Assembly: GCF_014230355.1 (NCBI RefSeq)
Contig: NZ_JACLAX010000016.1
Location: 1-64,000, forward strand
DNA length: 64,000 nt
From: Novosphingobium piscinae
GTDB taxonomy: Bacteria > Pseudomonadota > Alphaproteobacteria > Sphingomonadales > Sphingomonadaceae
Reading direction: 5' to 3'
Shown here: in pieces, positions 8,613 through 24,555 of the stretch
Layout: every line of letters begins with the position of its first letter
Position numbering within the stretch: the first letter of the stretch is position 1
Position numbers and translations under genes: made by a program
The notes under the pieces: generated by a model
What the model saw: the letters and a program-made list of their open reading frames with translations, nothing else
Told to the model about the DNA's origin: nothing
Databases searched by the model: none

Positions 8613-8879
8613 AGCCTGTCCTGTTTAGGTGGATACGCCGTGACGGAGCCGATTTTGGCTCAGGGCGAGGAGCGAGGAGGGAGCTATGCCGTGGCATAGT
8701 GACCGACGAGGGACGCTGCAATGGGCCAAAATCGGCCCGCCCCAAGGGGTTGGGCGGAGCGGGTCGGTGGCCGCGTTGCGCCGCTTGCAGGGGCAACCAG
8801 CCCCTGCGGCGCGCCGCGCCTCCCCACCGACCCGCTCCGCCCAATCCCGGCGCACCCACCTAAACAGGACAGGCTCTAG
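8609..8879. mobile_element. MITE-like element with 24-bp terminal inverted repeats
   Basis: Perfect 24-bp inverted repeats (8609-8632 and 8856-8879, core AGAGCCTGTCCTGTTTAGG) bound 271 bp with no credible gene. Inside are nested palindromes: a 12-bp pair GCCGATTTTGGC (8648-8659) with its complement (8725-8736), and a 7-bp CTATGCC hairpin (8684-8699). The ends resemble those of IS256-type elements (inference). I could not see a convincing target-site duplication. The left end overlaps the ung stop; the right end lies 8 bases from the stop of the convergent GlcG-like gene. Confidence 0.75.
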
Positions 8880-8887
8880 CCGCGCCG

Positions 8888-9433
8888 CTACCGGTCGAGC
8901 GCGGCGAGCGCGATCTTGATGTAGGTCTGATCGTCGCCGGTTCCGCTCACCGCGATCGCGCCGACGAAGGCGCCCTTGACGAAGATCGGCTCGCCCCCGG
9001 CCAGTAGCGTGAGACCGGCCGAAATGAAGGCTGTGGCGAGCGGCAGGTTGGGGGTGCCGCTTTCCAGGAAGGTGCCGGTCGGGATCTGCATCTTGGCCGC
9101 GCTCGAGGCCTTGGCCAGCGCCGCTTGCAGGCTGCCGAGATCGGCGCCGTCCATGCGCTTGAGCGCGATCAGGTTGGCGCCGCGGTCCACCACCGCGATG
9201 GTCACGGCGTTGCGGGTCCGTTCGGCCTCGGCGGTCACGGCATCGACCATCCGCTGGGCCCCGGCCGCGCTCAGCGTCGGGACCAGCAGGGTTGTGCTTT
9301 TGGCCTGATCGACCGGCGGCCGGTTGAACACCGGGGGCGGACCGCCGCTGGCCGGGGCCTGGGCGGCCAGCGGCGCGGCCAGCGCGGCCACAACCGCCAC
9401 CATCGCCTGCCTGATCCACATGCTCGTCTTCAT
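8888..9433 (-). CDS. GlcG/HbpS-family secreted protein (DUF336)
   Basis: 181 residues with an N-terminal signal peptide (MWIRQAMVAVVAALAAPLAAQ). The mature part is a GlcG/HbpS-like domain: AGAQRMVDAVTAEAERTRNAVTIAVVDRGANLIALKRMDGA and the conserved ISAGLTLLAGGEPIFVKGAFVGAIAVSG with TGDDQTY near the C-terminus. Family members include the extracellular haem-binding HbpS and GlcG, which is encoded with glycolate oxidase. Many copies have unknown roles, and no redox or haem gene lies nearby to guide a choice. It appears to be a single-gene unit. Its 3' end faces the MITE-like element. Confidence 0.8.
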   Translation of the reverse strand: MKTSMWIRQAMVAVVAALAAPLAAQAPASGGPPPVFNRPPVDQAKSTTLLVPTLSAAGAQRMVDAVTAEAERTRNAVTIAVVDRGANLIALKRMDGADLGSLQAALAKASSAAKMQIPTGTFLESGTPNLPLATAFISAGLTLLAGGEPIFVKGAFVGAIAVSGTGDDQTYIKIALAALDR

Positions 9434-9509
9434 CGCCGCGTCTCCTGGCTCGTTTGCCCCAGCCTAGCCCCGCGTCCCGAGCAAGGGAAGTCGCGCCCGC
9501 CGGGCGTCC

Positions 9510-10007
9510 TCAGTTGCCTGCACTGCGGCCGGGCAGGGCGTGGTGATAGAAATGGGTATCCACCGCCATGCGGGGAAACTGCGCCGGGAGCGTTTCCGCG
9601 GCGATCGGCGCGAACCCGTGTTTCGCGTAGAAGCGGTGCGCGGCGTGAAGGCGCTCGATCGTGCCGAGATAGATGTCGGTGAGGCCATGGGCGCGGGCGT
9701 GGCCAAGCAGGGTTGCCAGCAGCGCGGCGGCGGTACCGGCCGCGCGCCCGCGCGCCGCAGGGGCGACGAACATCTTGCGCAGCGCCGCCTGGCCGCCGCC
9801 GAAGTCCTTGAGCGCAATCGTGCCGACCACCAGGCCGCCCGCCTCCGCCACCCAGAACCCGCCACCCCCGCGCTGGTAGAAGTCCGGGATATTGGCCAGG
9901 TCGGGCTGGTCCTCCGCGGTGATCGCAATGCCGAACTCGCCGCGTTGGATGCCGACGATCAACGCGACCACGGCCGCGTGATCCGCCGGGTGGAACGGGC
10001 GGATCAC
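9510..10007 (-). CDS. GNAT-family N-acetyltransferase
   Basis: 165 residues. The start is a GTG (10007) that overlaps the gltX stop as GTGA, so translation is coupled to gltX. The fold begins at once with VIRPFHPADHAAVVALI; GFWVAEAGGLVVGTIAL and LRKMFVAPAARGRAAGTAAALLATLL give the acetyl-CoA binding region. HRFYAKHGFAPI is the usual GNAT C-terminal alpha4/beta6 motif. It belongs to the YiiD/PanZ-like small acetyltransferases often annotated without a substrate. Genomic coupling to a tRNA synthetase does not reveal its target. Confidence 0.82.
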   Translation of the reverse strand: MIRPFHPADHAAVVALIVGIQRGEFGIAITAEDQPDLANIPDFYQRGGGGFWVAEAGGLVVGTIALKDFGGGQAALRKMFVAPAARGRAAGTAAALLATLLGHARAHGLTDIYLGTIERLHAAHRFYAKHGFAPIAAETLPAQFPRMAVDTHFYHHALPGRSAGN

Positions 10008-11329
10008 GCCAACCGCCGCACCGCTTCCTCGCGCCCGATCAGCGGCAGCAGCGCGGCCATGTCGGGGCCGTGCTCGCGCCCGGTCAGGGCGAGACGCAGC
10101 GGCAGGAACAGCGCCTTGCCCTTGCGTCCGGTGCGCGCCTTGAGCGTGCCCGTCAGATCCTTCCAGACTTCGGCCGACCAGTCGAGCCCGGCCAGGACCG
10201 CCGCCGCCTCGGCCAGATAGGCGCGGTCCTCGTCGCCCAGGTCCGCTGGCGCCACGGGGCCGGTCACCACCTGCCACCAGTCCGCCGCCTCGCCGATATG
10301 CGCCAGGTTCGGGCGGATCGCCGCCCAGCCGGCCTCGTCCATCCCCGCGGGCAACAGGTGCGCCACCCGCGCGAAGGGCAGCTGGTGGACGATCTGGGCA
10401 TTGAGCCGGTGCAGCTCGGCCTCGTCGAAGCGCGCGGGCGCGCGGCCGAAGGTGGCCAGATCGAACCCGGCCGCCAGCGCCGCGCGGTCAGCCACCGGCT
10501 CGACTGGTTGCGAGGTGCCGAGCCGGGCAAGCAGGGCCAGCAGCGCCTCGGGCTCGATCCCCGCCGCGCGCAGCTCCGCCACCCCCAGCGAGCCGAGCCG
10601 CTTGGACAGTTTGCCCTCGCTGCCCACCAGCAGCGCCTCATGCGCGAAGGCCGGCGGCACGGCGCCGAGCGCGGTGAACATCTGGACCTGCACCGCGGTG
10701 TTGCTGACATGGTCCTCGCCGCGCAGCACCTGGGTGACTCCCATGGCGATATCGTCGATCACCGAAGGCAGCATGTAGAGCCACGAGCCATCGGCGCGGC
10801 GCACCACCGGGTCGGAGAGCTGCGCCGGATCGAACCGCTGCGGCCCGCGGATGCCGTCGTCCCAGGTGATCGTCTCGGCATGGTCGAGCTTGAAGCGCCA
10901 GTGCGGCGCCTCGCCGGCCGCCGCCCTGGCGGCATGGTCGGCCTCGCTCAGCTCCAGCGCGGCGCGGTCGTAGACCGGCGGCAGCCCGCGCCCCAGCCGG
11001 ACCTTGCGCTTCAGCTCCAGCTCCTGGGCGGTTTCGTAGCAGCGATAGACCCGCCCGGCCGCGACCAGCCGCTCGAACTCGCGTTCGTAGAGGGCGAACC
11101 GGGCTGACTGGCGTTCCTCGCCGTCGGGTACCAGCCCCAGCCAGGCCAGGTCGGCGCGGATCGCGGTGACATGGTCCTCGCGGCTGCGCTCGGCATCGGT
11201 ATCGTCGATCCGCAGCAGGAACCGCCCGCCGCCGCGCTTGGCGAGCAGCCAGTTGTGCAGGGCCGTGCGGATGTTGCCGACATGCAGCAGCCCGGTGGGC
11301 GAGGGCGCGAAACGGGTGACGGTGGTCAT
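10004..11329 (-). CDS. gltX: Glutamyl-tRNA synthetase (short GltX type)
   Basis: 441 residues. A class I synthetase that charges tRNA with glutamate. The HIGH-type motif is HVGN (residues 16-19, inside FAPSPTGLLHVGN), the KMSKS-type motif is KLSKR (240-244), and the active-site segment RIDDTDAERSRED follows the Rossmann strand. At about 440 residues it is shorter than the roughly 470-500 of canonical GltX. Many Alphaproteobacteria carry two GltX paralogues, and this one resembles the shorter class, so its tRNA specificity (Glu versus Gln) is open. It overlaps the downstream GNAT gene by four bases and lies 138 bases after nadE. Confidence 0.9.
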   Translation of the reverse strand: MTTVTRFAPSPTGLLHVGNIRTALHNWLLAKRGGGRFLLRIDDTDAERSREDHVTAIRADLAWLGLVPDGEERQSARFALYEREFERLVAAGRVYRCYETAQELELKRKVRLGRGLPPVYDRAALELSEADHAARAAAGEAPHWRFKLDHAETITWDDGIRGPQRFDPAQLSDPVVRRADGSWLYMLPSVIDDIAMGVTQVLRGEDHVSNTAVQVQMFTALGAVPPAFAHEALLVGSEGKLSKRLGSLGVAELRAAGIEPEALLALLARLGTSQPVEPVADRAALAAGFDLATFGRAPARFDEAELHRLNAQIVHQLPFARVAHLLPAGMDEAGWAAIRPNLAHIGEAADWWQVVTGPVAPADLGDEDRAYLAEAAAVLAGLDWSAEVWKDLTGTLKARTGRKGKALFLPLRLALTGREHGPDMAALLPLIGREEAVRRLA

Positions 11330-11396
11330 GCTCCGCGCCCTACCGCGCCGGGGGGCGGATGGCCAGCGTCGGGCATAGTGGTCCGCGCCGCGGCTC

Positions 11397-11420
11397 GATC
11401 ACCCGTTCGACCGGGCGATC
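11397..11420. repeat. Imperfect hairpin in nadE-gltX gap
   Basis: GATCaCCCG and CGGGcGATC face each other around a 6-nt loop, with one A/C mismatch. It lies between the nadE stop and the gltX start on the minus strand. It may end the nadE message, but there is no T-run, so this is weak. Confidence 0.3.
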
Positions 11421-11467
11421 ACCGCGCGGCGATGGCTTCGCGCTCCGAGCGACCTATGCGCGAACCC

Positions 11468-13123
11468 CTAAGCGCTCCGGAAGGAATGGGTGATCGGATA
11501 GCGCCGGTCGCGGCCGAAGTTGCGGCTGCCGAGCTTCACCCCCGGGGGGGCCTGGCGGCGCTTGTACTCGGCCAGGTTGAGCAACCGTTCGATCCGCGCG
11601 ACGGTCTCGCGGGCGAAGCCTTCGCTCACCAGCTGGGCCACGCTCTTCTCGTGCTCGACCAGGCCGAGCAGGATCGCGTCGAGCTCGTCGTAGGGCGGCA
11701 GCGAATCCGAATCCTTCTGGTTCTCGCGCAGCTCGGCGGTCGGCGGCTTGGTGATGATGGTCTCGGGCATCACCGGGCCGTCCGGCCCCAGCCCGATCTT
11801 CGGGCGGTGGGCGTTGCGCCAGCGCGAGATGGCAAAAACCGTGGTCTTGTAGGCGTCCTTCAGCGGATTGTAGCCACCCGCCATGTCGCCATAGATCGTG
11901 GCATAGCCGACGCTCATCTCGCTCTTGTTGCCGGTGGTCAGCAGCATCGGCCCGAACTTGTTGGACAGGCCCATCAGCGTCACCCCGCGGATGCGGCTCT
12001 GCAGGTTCTCCTCGGCCAGATCGGGCGCGCGCCCGGCGAAGGTCGGGGCGAGCATGCCGGTGAAGGCCTCGACCGCCGGTCCGATCGGGATCGTGTCATG
12101 GCGGCAACCGATCAGCCGGGCGCATACGGTCGCGTCATCCAGGCTTTCCCGGCTGGTGAAGCGGCTGGGCAGCATGACCGTCCAGACCCGTTCCGGCCCC
12201 AGCGCGTCGGCCGCGATCGCCGCGCAGATCGCGCTGTCGATCCCGCCTGACAGGCCCAGCACCACGCCGGGGAAGCGGTTGCGGTCAACATAGTCGCGCA
12301 GCGCCAGCACCATCGCGCAGTAGATGTCTTCGGGGTGATCGGCCAGCTTGGCCACCTCGCCGCGGTCGCAGCGCCAGCCCTGCGCGGTGCGGGTCCAGCG
12401 GGTCTCGACCACCTGCTCCTCCCAGTCGGCCAGCTGCACCGCCAGGCTGCCATCCCCGTTGATCACGAACGAGGCGCCGTCGAACACCAGCTCGTCCTGC
12501 CCGCCGACGCGGTTGAGGTAGGCCAGCGGCAGCTTGGTATCGACCGCGCGCAGCTTGGCCACGCCATCGATGCGCAGCGTGTCCTTGTCGATCTCGTAGG
12601 GGCTGCCGTTGGGCACGATCAGCAGCTCGGCGCCGAAATCGGCCAGGTGGCGGCACACGTCGGGCTGCCAGATGTCCTCGCAGATCGGCACCCCGATCAT
12701 CACCCCGCGGAACACGATCGGCTCGGGCAGGGGGCCCGGCTGGAACAGGCGCACCTCGTCGAAGGTGCCGTAATTGGGCAGCTCGTGCTTGAAGCGCACC
12801 GCGGCGATCTTGCCCTGGTCAAGCAGGGCCACGCCGTTGTGCAGCGCCCCGTCGCGGACGAAGACCGAGCCGACCAGCATGGCCGGGCCGCCGTCGGCCG
12901 TCGCCTCGGCCAGCGTCTGCAATTCGGCCGCGGCGCGCTCGATCAGCGCGGGCTTGAGGATCAGGTCCTCGGGCGGATAGCCGATCAGGTGCAGCTCGGG
13001 AAAGACGATCAGGTCGGTCCCCCGCGCCCGTTCACGCGCGGCGAGCATGGCGGCGGCGTTGCCGGCGAGATCGCCGACCACCTGGTTGAGCTGGGCAAGC
13101 GTGATGCTGAGGGTATCGACCAT
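11468..13123 (-). CDS. nadE: Glutamine-dependent NAD+ synthase
   Basis: 551 residues. Makes NAD+ from nicotinate adenine dinucleotide using ammonia from its own glutaminase. The N-terminal nitrilase-type domain has the triad E43 (FPELHLIGYP), K113 (RFKHELPNYG) and C149 (GVPICEDIW). The C-terminal synthetase domain has the ATP-pyrophosphatase P-loop VLGLSGGIDSA near residue 285, LTTGNKSEMSVGYATIYGDMAGGYNPLKD, and the C-terminal YKRRQAPPGVKLGSRNFGRDRRYPI. Length and domain order are standard for the two-domain bacterial enzyme. It appears to be a separate unit upstream of gltX. Confidence 0.95.
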   Translation of the reverse strand: MVDTLSITLAQLNQVVGDLAGNAAAMLAARERARGTDLIVFPELHLIGYPPEDLILKPALIERAAAELQTLAEATADGGPAMLVGSVFVRDGALHNGVALLDQGKIAAVRFKHELPNYGTFDEVRLFQPGPLPEPIVFRGVMIGVPICEDIWQPDVCRHLADFGAELLIVPNGSPYEIDKDTLRIDGVAKLRAVDTKLPLAYLNRVGGQDELVFDGASFVINGDGSLAVQLADWEEQVVETRWTRTAQGWRCDRGEVAKLADHPEDIYCAMVLALRDYVDRNRFPGVVLGLSGGIDSAICAAIAADALGPERVWTVMLPSRFTSRESLDDATVCARLIGCRHDTIPIGPAVEAFTGMLAPTFAGRAPDLAEENLQSRIRGVTLMGLSNKFGPMLLTTGNKSEMSVGYATIYGDMAGGYNPLKDAYKTTVFAISRWRNAHRPKIGLGPDGPVMPETIITKPPTAELRENQKDSDSLPPYDELDAILLGLVEHEKSVAQLVSEGFARETVARIERLLNLAEYKRRQAPPGVKLGSRNFGRDRRYPITHSFRSA

Positions 13124-13257
13124 GCGCCTTCCTTAGGAAGGCAATGGGCAGGGGGCAATCGGCTTGCTGGGGCAGGGGTGGCGGAAGACACTGGCCAGGC
13201 ACAGCGGCAGGGCCGTCGGGGCCTCCCGGGACATGCGGAACCGGGTTGAGCCTAATC

Positions 13258-13342
13258 GTCGCCCCGGACTTGATCCGCGGCCCAGCTTCGGCTCTGGCCG
13301 AAAGCGGGCGCAAGCGGGTCCCGGGTGAAGCCCGGGACGACG
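13258..13342. repeat. Imperfect palindromic repeat (CCCCGGACTTGATCC type)
   Basis: An 85-bp imperfect palindrome. The 27-base left arm starting CGTCGCCCCGGACTTGATCC pairs with the right arm ending CCCGGGACGACG at 21 of 27 positions, and a smaller TTCGGC/GCCGAA hairpin lies in the centre. This matches the dispersed intergenic palindrome common in Alphaproteobacteria. It lies between the start of nadE and the end of the M20 peptidase gene. Confidence 0.75.
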
Positions 13343-13375
13343 AGAGTTCAGCGGTCGACGGACGCGCGGCTGGGT

Positions 13376-14830
13376 CTACTTCCCCGTAGCGTAGGCCTTG
13401 ACCAGTTCGGTCAGCATGGTCCGCGCGGTGTAGACGCCCTGGACGCTGATGCGCTCGTTGAGCCCGTGGGTGCCGTTGCCGTCGGGATCGCCGATCACGC
13501 CCGGCGGGCCGTAGGAAGGGATGCCGATCGCCGAGAGGTAGATCCCGTCGGTCGCGCCGGTCGACATGAAGGGCACCAGCGGGGCCTTGGGATAGTACTT
13601 GGCGGCAATTGTCTGCGCCGGGCCGACGATCTTGGGATCGAGCGGCGGCGGGGTGCCCGGAGGGCCGCGGTCGTCGGCCAGCGCCACGGTCATGCGCGGA
13701 TCGGCGATCACCCGTTCCAGCTCCTTGCGCACGTCCTCGATGGCTACGCCCGGGAAGATCCGGCAGTTGACGTTGGCGGTGGCGCGCTGCGGCAGGGCAT
13801 TGTTGGCATGGCCCGCGCTGACCAGGGTGGCGACGCAGGTGGTGCGCAGCATCGAATGGAACGACTTGTCGGTGTTGAGCAGCGCCTCGGCCGCCTTGTC
13901 GCCCGGATTGGCGGCAATCGCCTCCATCGCCTTGCCCAGCTCGCCGCCGCGCGCCTTGCCGGCCTGGCTGAAGAAGGTGCGGGTGGTGTCGTTGAGCATC
14001 ACCGGGAAGTCGAAGTCGCGCAGCTTCACCATCGCGTCCGACAGCTCGTAAATCGCATTGTCGCGGACCGGGGCCGACGAGTGGCCGCCCGGGTTGGTCG
14101 CCTCGATCCGGAAATTGGCCACGACCTTCTCGCCGACGTGGAGGTTCTGCACCACCACGCTGCCCTTGCCGTCGGTGCGGCCGCCGCCGCCCTCGTTGAG
14201 CGCGAATTCGGCCGCGATCAGCTCGGGCTTGTTCTGCGTCAGCCAGCGCGCGCCGTTGAACGCGGTCGAGGTTTCCTCGCCGCAGGTCAGCGCCAGCTTG
14301 ATCGTGCGCGGCAGCTTGGTGCCCTCCTTGCGGAAGCGGGCGAGCATATCGACCCAGATCGCGTCCATCGCCTTCATGTCGGCGGTTCCGCGGCCGTAGA
14401 AGTAGCCGTTCTCCTCGATCAGCTTGTAGGGATCGCGGGTCCAGTCCTCGCGCTTGGCCACGACCACGTCGAGGTGGCCCAGCAGCAGCATCGGCTTCAG
14501 CGTCTTCGACGTGCCCGCCAGGGTGACGACGATGCCGCCCTCCTTCGGCGCCTCGGGCACGGCGAAGCGGTAGATCTCGGCATCGCCGAAGCCCGCGCCG
14601 CGCAGGTGCGCCTCGATCTTGTAGGCCAGCAGGGTGCAGCTGCCGGTGGTGATCGAGGTGTCGGTCTCGATCATCTCCTGGTACAGCGCGCGGAAGGCGG
14701 CGACGTCGGGGGCCAGCGCCGGGGCCGAGGCTGCCGGTTGGGCCAGCGCCGGGGCGGCCAGGCTGGCCGCCAGCACCAGGGTTCCGGCCGTTCCGGCCGT
14801 TCCGGCCAATGCCCGCTTAATCCGCTTCAT
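13376..14830 (-). CDS. M20-family metallopeptidase, exported
   Basis: 484 residues from the ATG at 14830; the frame is open further upstream, but this start gives a clean signal peptide (basic MKRIKRALAG, then AGTLVLAASLAAPALAQ). M20 zinc-site motifs are present in order: GHLDVV, then GRGTADMK with the bridging Asp, then TCGEETS with the catalytic Glu, and GGHSSAP in the dimerisation domain. The C-terminal THGLNERISVQGVYTA supplies the last zinc ligand His. Proteins of this group hydrolyse small peptides or acyl-amino acids in the periplasm. The substrate is unknown. A run of GTTCCGGCC repeats encodes the Ala/Gly/Thr part of the signal peptide. Confidence 0.87.
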   Translation of the reverse strand: MKRIKRALAGTAGTAGTLVLAASLAAPALAQPAASAPALAPDVAAFRALYQEMIETDTSITTGSCTLLAYKIEAHLRGAGFGDAEIYRFAVPEAPKEGGIVVTLAGTSKTLKPMLLLGHLDVVVAKREDWTRDPYKLIEENGYFYGRGTADMKAMDAIWVDMLARFRKEGTKLPRTIKLALTCGEETSTAFNGARWLTQNKPELIAAEFALNEGGGGRTDGKGSVVVQNLHVGEKVVANFRIEATNPGGHSSAPVRDNAIYELSDAMVKLRDFDFPVMLNDTTRTFFSQAGKARGGELGKAMEAIAANPGDKAAEALLNTDKSFHSMLRTTCVATLVSAGHANNALPQRATANVNCRIFPGVAIEDVRKELERVIADPRMTVALADDRGPPGTPPPLDPKIVGPAQTIAAKYYPKAPLVPFMSTGATDGIYLSAIGIPSYGPPGVIGDPDGNGTHGLNERISVQGVYTARTMLTELVKAYATGK

Positions 14831-14970
14831 CGTGTTTGCCCCTCTGGCCCCTTTGGCCGTGGCGCGCATGGTGCCCCAAGGGGAGGCCCAGGCCAAGGGG
14901 GAATGCTTGCCTTGGTGGGCAGATGGCGTGGTAGAAATGCTCCCCAAGACGATCCCCTAACTCACCCAAG

Positions 14971-15000
14971 CCCGCTCAGCCTGAGCCTGTCGAAGGCCAC
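14971..15000. repeat. Solo palindromic arm, family A
   Basis: A single 30-bp copy of the family A arm in the orientation of the right arm at 5869, with the internal GCTCAGcCTGAGC palindrome followed by CTGTCGAAGGCCAC. No inverted partner is seen within the next 200 bp. It lies between the M20 peptidase start and the rpoC terminator. Confidence 0.85.
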
Positions 15001-15054
15001 AGTCGACATTGCCCGCCTCCAAACCACGCCTCAACTCCCCATCCCCCCAAACGA

Positions 15055-15084
15055 AAAGCCCCGCCGGATCGCTCCGGCGGGGCC
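15055..15084 (-). terminator. Rho-independent terminator of rpoBC
   Basis: Read on the minus strand, an 11-bp stem (GCCCCGCCGGA and its complement) with a 4-nt loop is followed by CTTTTCG. It starts about 25 bases after the rpoC stop. Confidence 0.8.
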
Positions 15085-15109
15085 TTCTGTCTCACTCAGA
15101 CTGAGAGAC

Positions 15110-19387
<4,278 letters not shown>

Positions 19388-19401
19388 ATTTCGCTCCAGT
19401 T

Positions 19402-19502
19402 CCCCTCCCGCAGGCGGGAGGGGTTAGGGGAGGGCATGTTCAGTCTGGGGAGGTGCTTGCCCTTACAGGCCCTCCCCCGGCCCCTCCCGCACGCGGGAGG
19501 GG
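19402..19502. repeat. Paired hairpins filling the rpoB-rpoC gap
   Basis: Two near-identical perfect hairpins: CCCCTCCCGC-AG-GCGGGAGGGG at 19402-19423 and CCCCTCCCGC-AC-GCGGGAGGGG at 19481-19502. The flanking sequence is also inverted (TTAGGGGAGGG after the first, CCCTCCCCC before the second), so the 101-bp unit is symmetric, like a REPIN. It occupies most of the 123 bases between rpoB and rpoC. Confidence 0.9.
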
Positions 19503-19510
19503 AGATCGGC

Positions 19511-23680
<4,170 letters not shown>

Positions 23681-23982
23681 GGAGGAGTATCTCGCCTCTT
23701 CGCTCGGTGCCGGGGGAAGGGTCCGCCCGGCGAAAAATCGTGTCACGCGCGGCGGTGACCATGCCGACGCGAATCGGTCGGACGCGCCCCATCCCTCACG
23801 GGATCGGCTGTCCGAACCGGTTCGCATCACGCATGAAAGCCCGGTTTTCCGCTTCCTTCCTGGGTCGGCCCCCGCGCATGGGCCGCCTTGCTCGAAGCGT
23901 TGGGCGAGCGGCGCATATAGGCGAAGGGTGCGCGAAGTCAAGGATTTGGGGGGTGGATCGGGGGTGGGCGGGCAGGGCGCGC
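23681..23982 (-). promoter_or_regulatory. rpoB upstream region (no gene seen)
   Basis: About 300 bases without a supported gene on either strand. Read toward rpoB it carries the 5' leader and presumably the promoter of rpoBC, since no co-directional gene lies close upstream. I could not assign a convincing -35/-10 pair by eye. Confidence 0.4.
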
Positions 23983-24096
23983 GGCCTTCGACAAGCTCAG
24001 GCTGAGCGGGGTCTGGCGATGGGGCTGCATTGCCGCACACCCACACTCAAGCCCGCACCTACACCCGCTCAGGCTGAGCCTGTCGAAGCCCACGCG
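23983..24096. repeat. REPIN-like element, family A copy 2 (left of GIY-YIG gene)
   Basis: The left arm (23983-24011, GGCCTTCGACAAGCTCAGG, then CTGAGCGGGG) and the inverted right arm (24063-24096, starting CCCGCTCAGGCTGAGCC) enclose a GATGGGG and CACACCC-rich spacer. Both arms contain GCTCAGgCTGAGC. The spacer begins like the copy at 24417-24450, showing the two are recent relatives. Confidence 0.88.
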
Positions 24097-24114
24097 CCAG
24101 CGCCTGCCCGAAAC

Positions 24115-24396
24115 TCAGCCGCGACATCGCGCCAGCTCGGACACCCGCGCCCAGTCTCCCTCCACCAGCGCCTGCTTTTTCGCCCTGCTCCAGCCCTTGA
24201 GCCTGCGCTCGGCGGCGAATGCGTCATCGCGGGTCTGGAAGGTGTCGGACCACAACAGGGTCACGGGCAGGCGTTTGGCCGTATAGCCGCCCAGCGCACC
24301 CGTGGCGTGCTGCGCCATCCGCCTTTCCAAATCGTCGGTGTGGCCCACGTAGTAGCTGCCGTCGTTGCAGCGCAGGAGATAGGCGTAGAAGGCCAC
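24115..24396 (-). CDS. GIY-YIG nuclease-domain protein
   Basis: 93 residues, starting at a GTG (24396). The GIY-YIG core is complete for the small stand-alone class: YAYLLRCNDGSYYVGHTDDLERRMAQHATG, where Y-V-G is the YIG part and R and H follow; VTLLWSDTF and AAERRLKGWSRAKKQALVEG carry the conserved Glu/Lys helix. Stand-alone GIY-YIG proteins (YhbQ/UPF0213 type) are poorly understood; some nick DNA. This gene is bounded on both sides, at 18 and 20 bases, by near-identical paired-palindrome elements, a layout like RAYT transposases flanked by REPs. A functional link is inference. Confidence 0.88.
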   Translation of the reverse strand: MAFYAYLLRCNDGSYYVGHTDDLERRMAQHATGALGGYTAKRLPVTLLWSDTFQTRDDAFAAERRLKGWSRAKKQALVEGDWARVSELARCRG

Positions 24397-24416
24397 GCGT
24401 TCTTGTCTAGCGTCGG

Positions 24417-24527
24417 CGCGTGGCCTTCGACAAGCTCAGGCTGAGCGGGGTTTGGTGATGGGGTGGAGGTTCCGTTCGGGCACCCACACCCACACCCGCT
24501 CAGGCTGAGCTTGTCGAAGCCCACGCG
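24417..24527. repeat. REPIN-like element, family A copy 3 (right of GIY-YIG gene)
   Basis: The left arm 24417-24450 (CGCGTGGCCTTCGACAAGC, then the TCAGGCTGAGCGGGG part) and the right arm 24495-24527 are inverted copies around about 44 bp. Each arm contains GCTCAGgCTGAGC. It closely matches the copy at 23983-24096 on the other side of the GIY-YIG gene. Confidence 0.9.
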
Positions 24528-24555
24528 CCAACCCAGGCCCCGCGGGCCCATCCCC

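Noticed and set aside
8888..9433. GlcG-like gene as part of a glycolate oxidase operon
   Set aside because: No glcDEF or redox genes adjacent; it is flanked by a repeat element and by gltX-linked genes.
11330..11467. tRNA-like cloverleaf in the nadE-gltX gap (GTTCGA present)
   Set aside because: No acceptor stem or CCA-proximal pairing fits; only an imperfect hairpin is seen.
23681..24046. N-terminal extension of rpoB by 122 codons
   Set aside because: RpoB homology begins at the ATG at 23680; the extension is low-complexity and runs into the family A repeat.
23983..24527. CRISPR array
   Set aside because: The repeats are inverted pairs at irregular distances, not direct repeats with regular spacers, and no cas genes are present.
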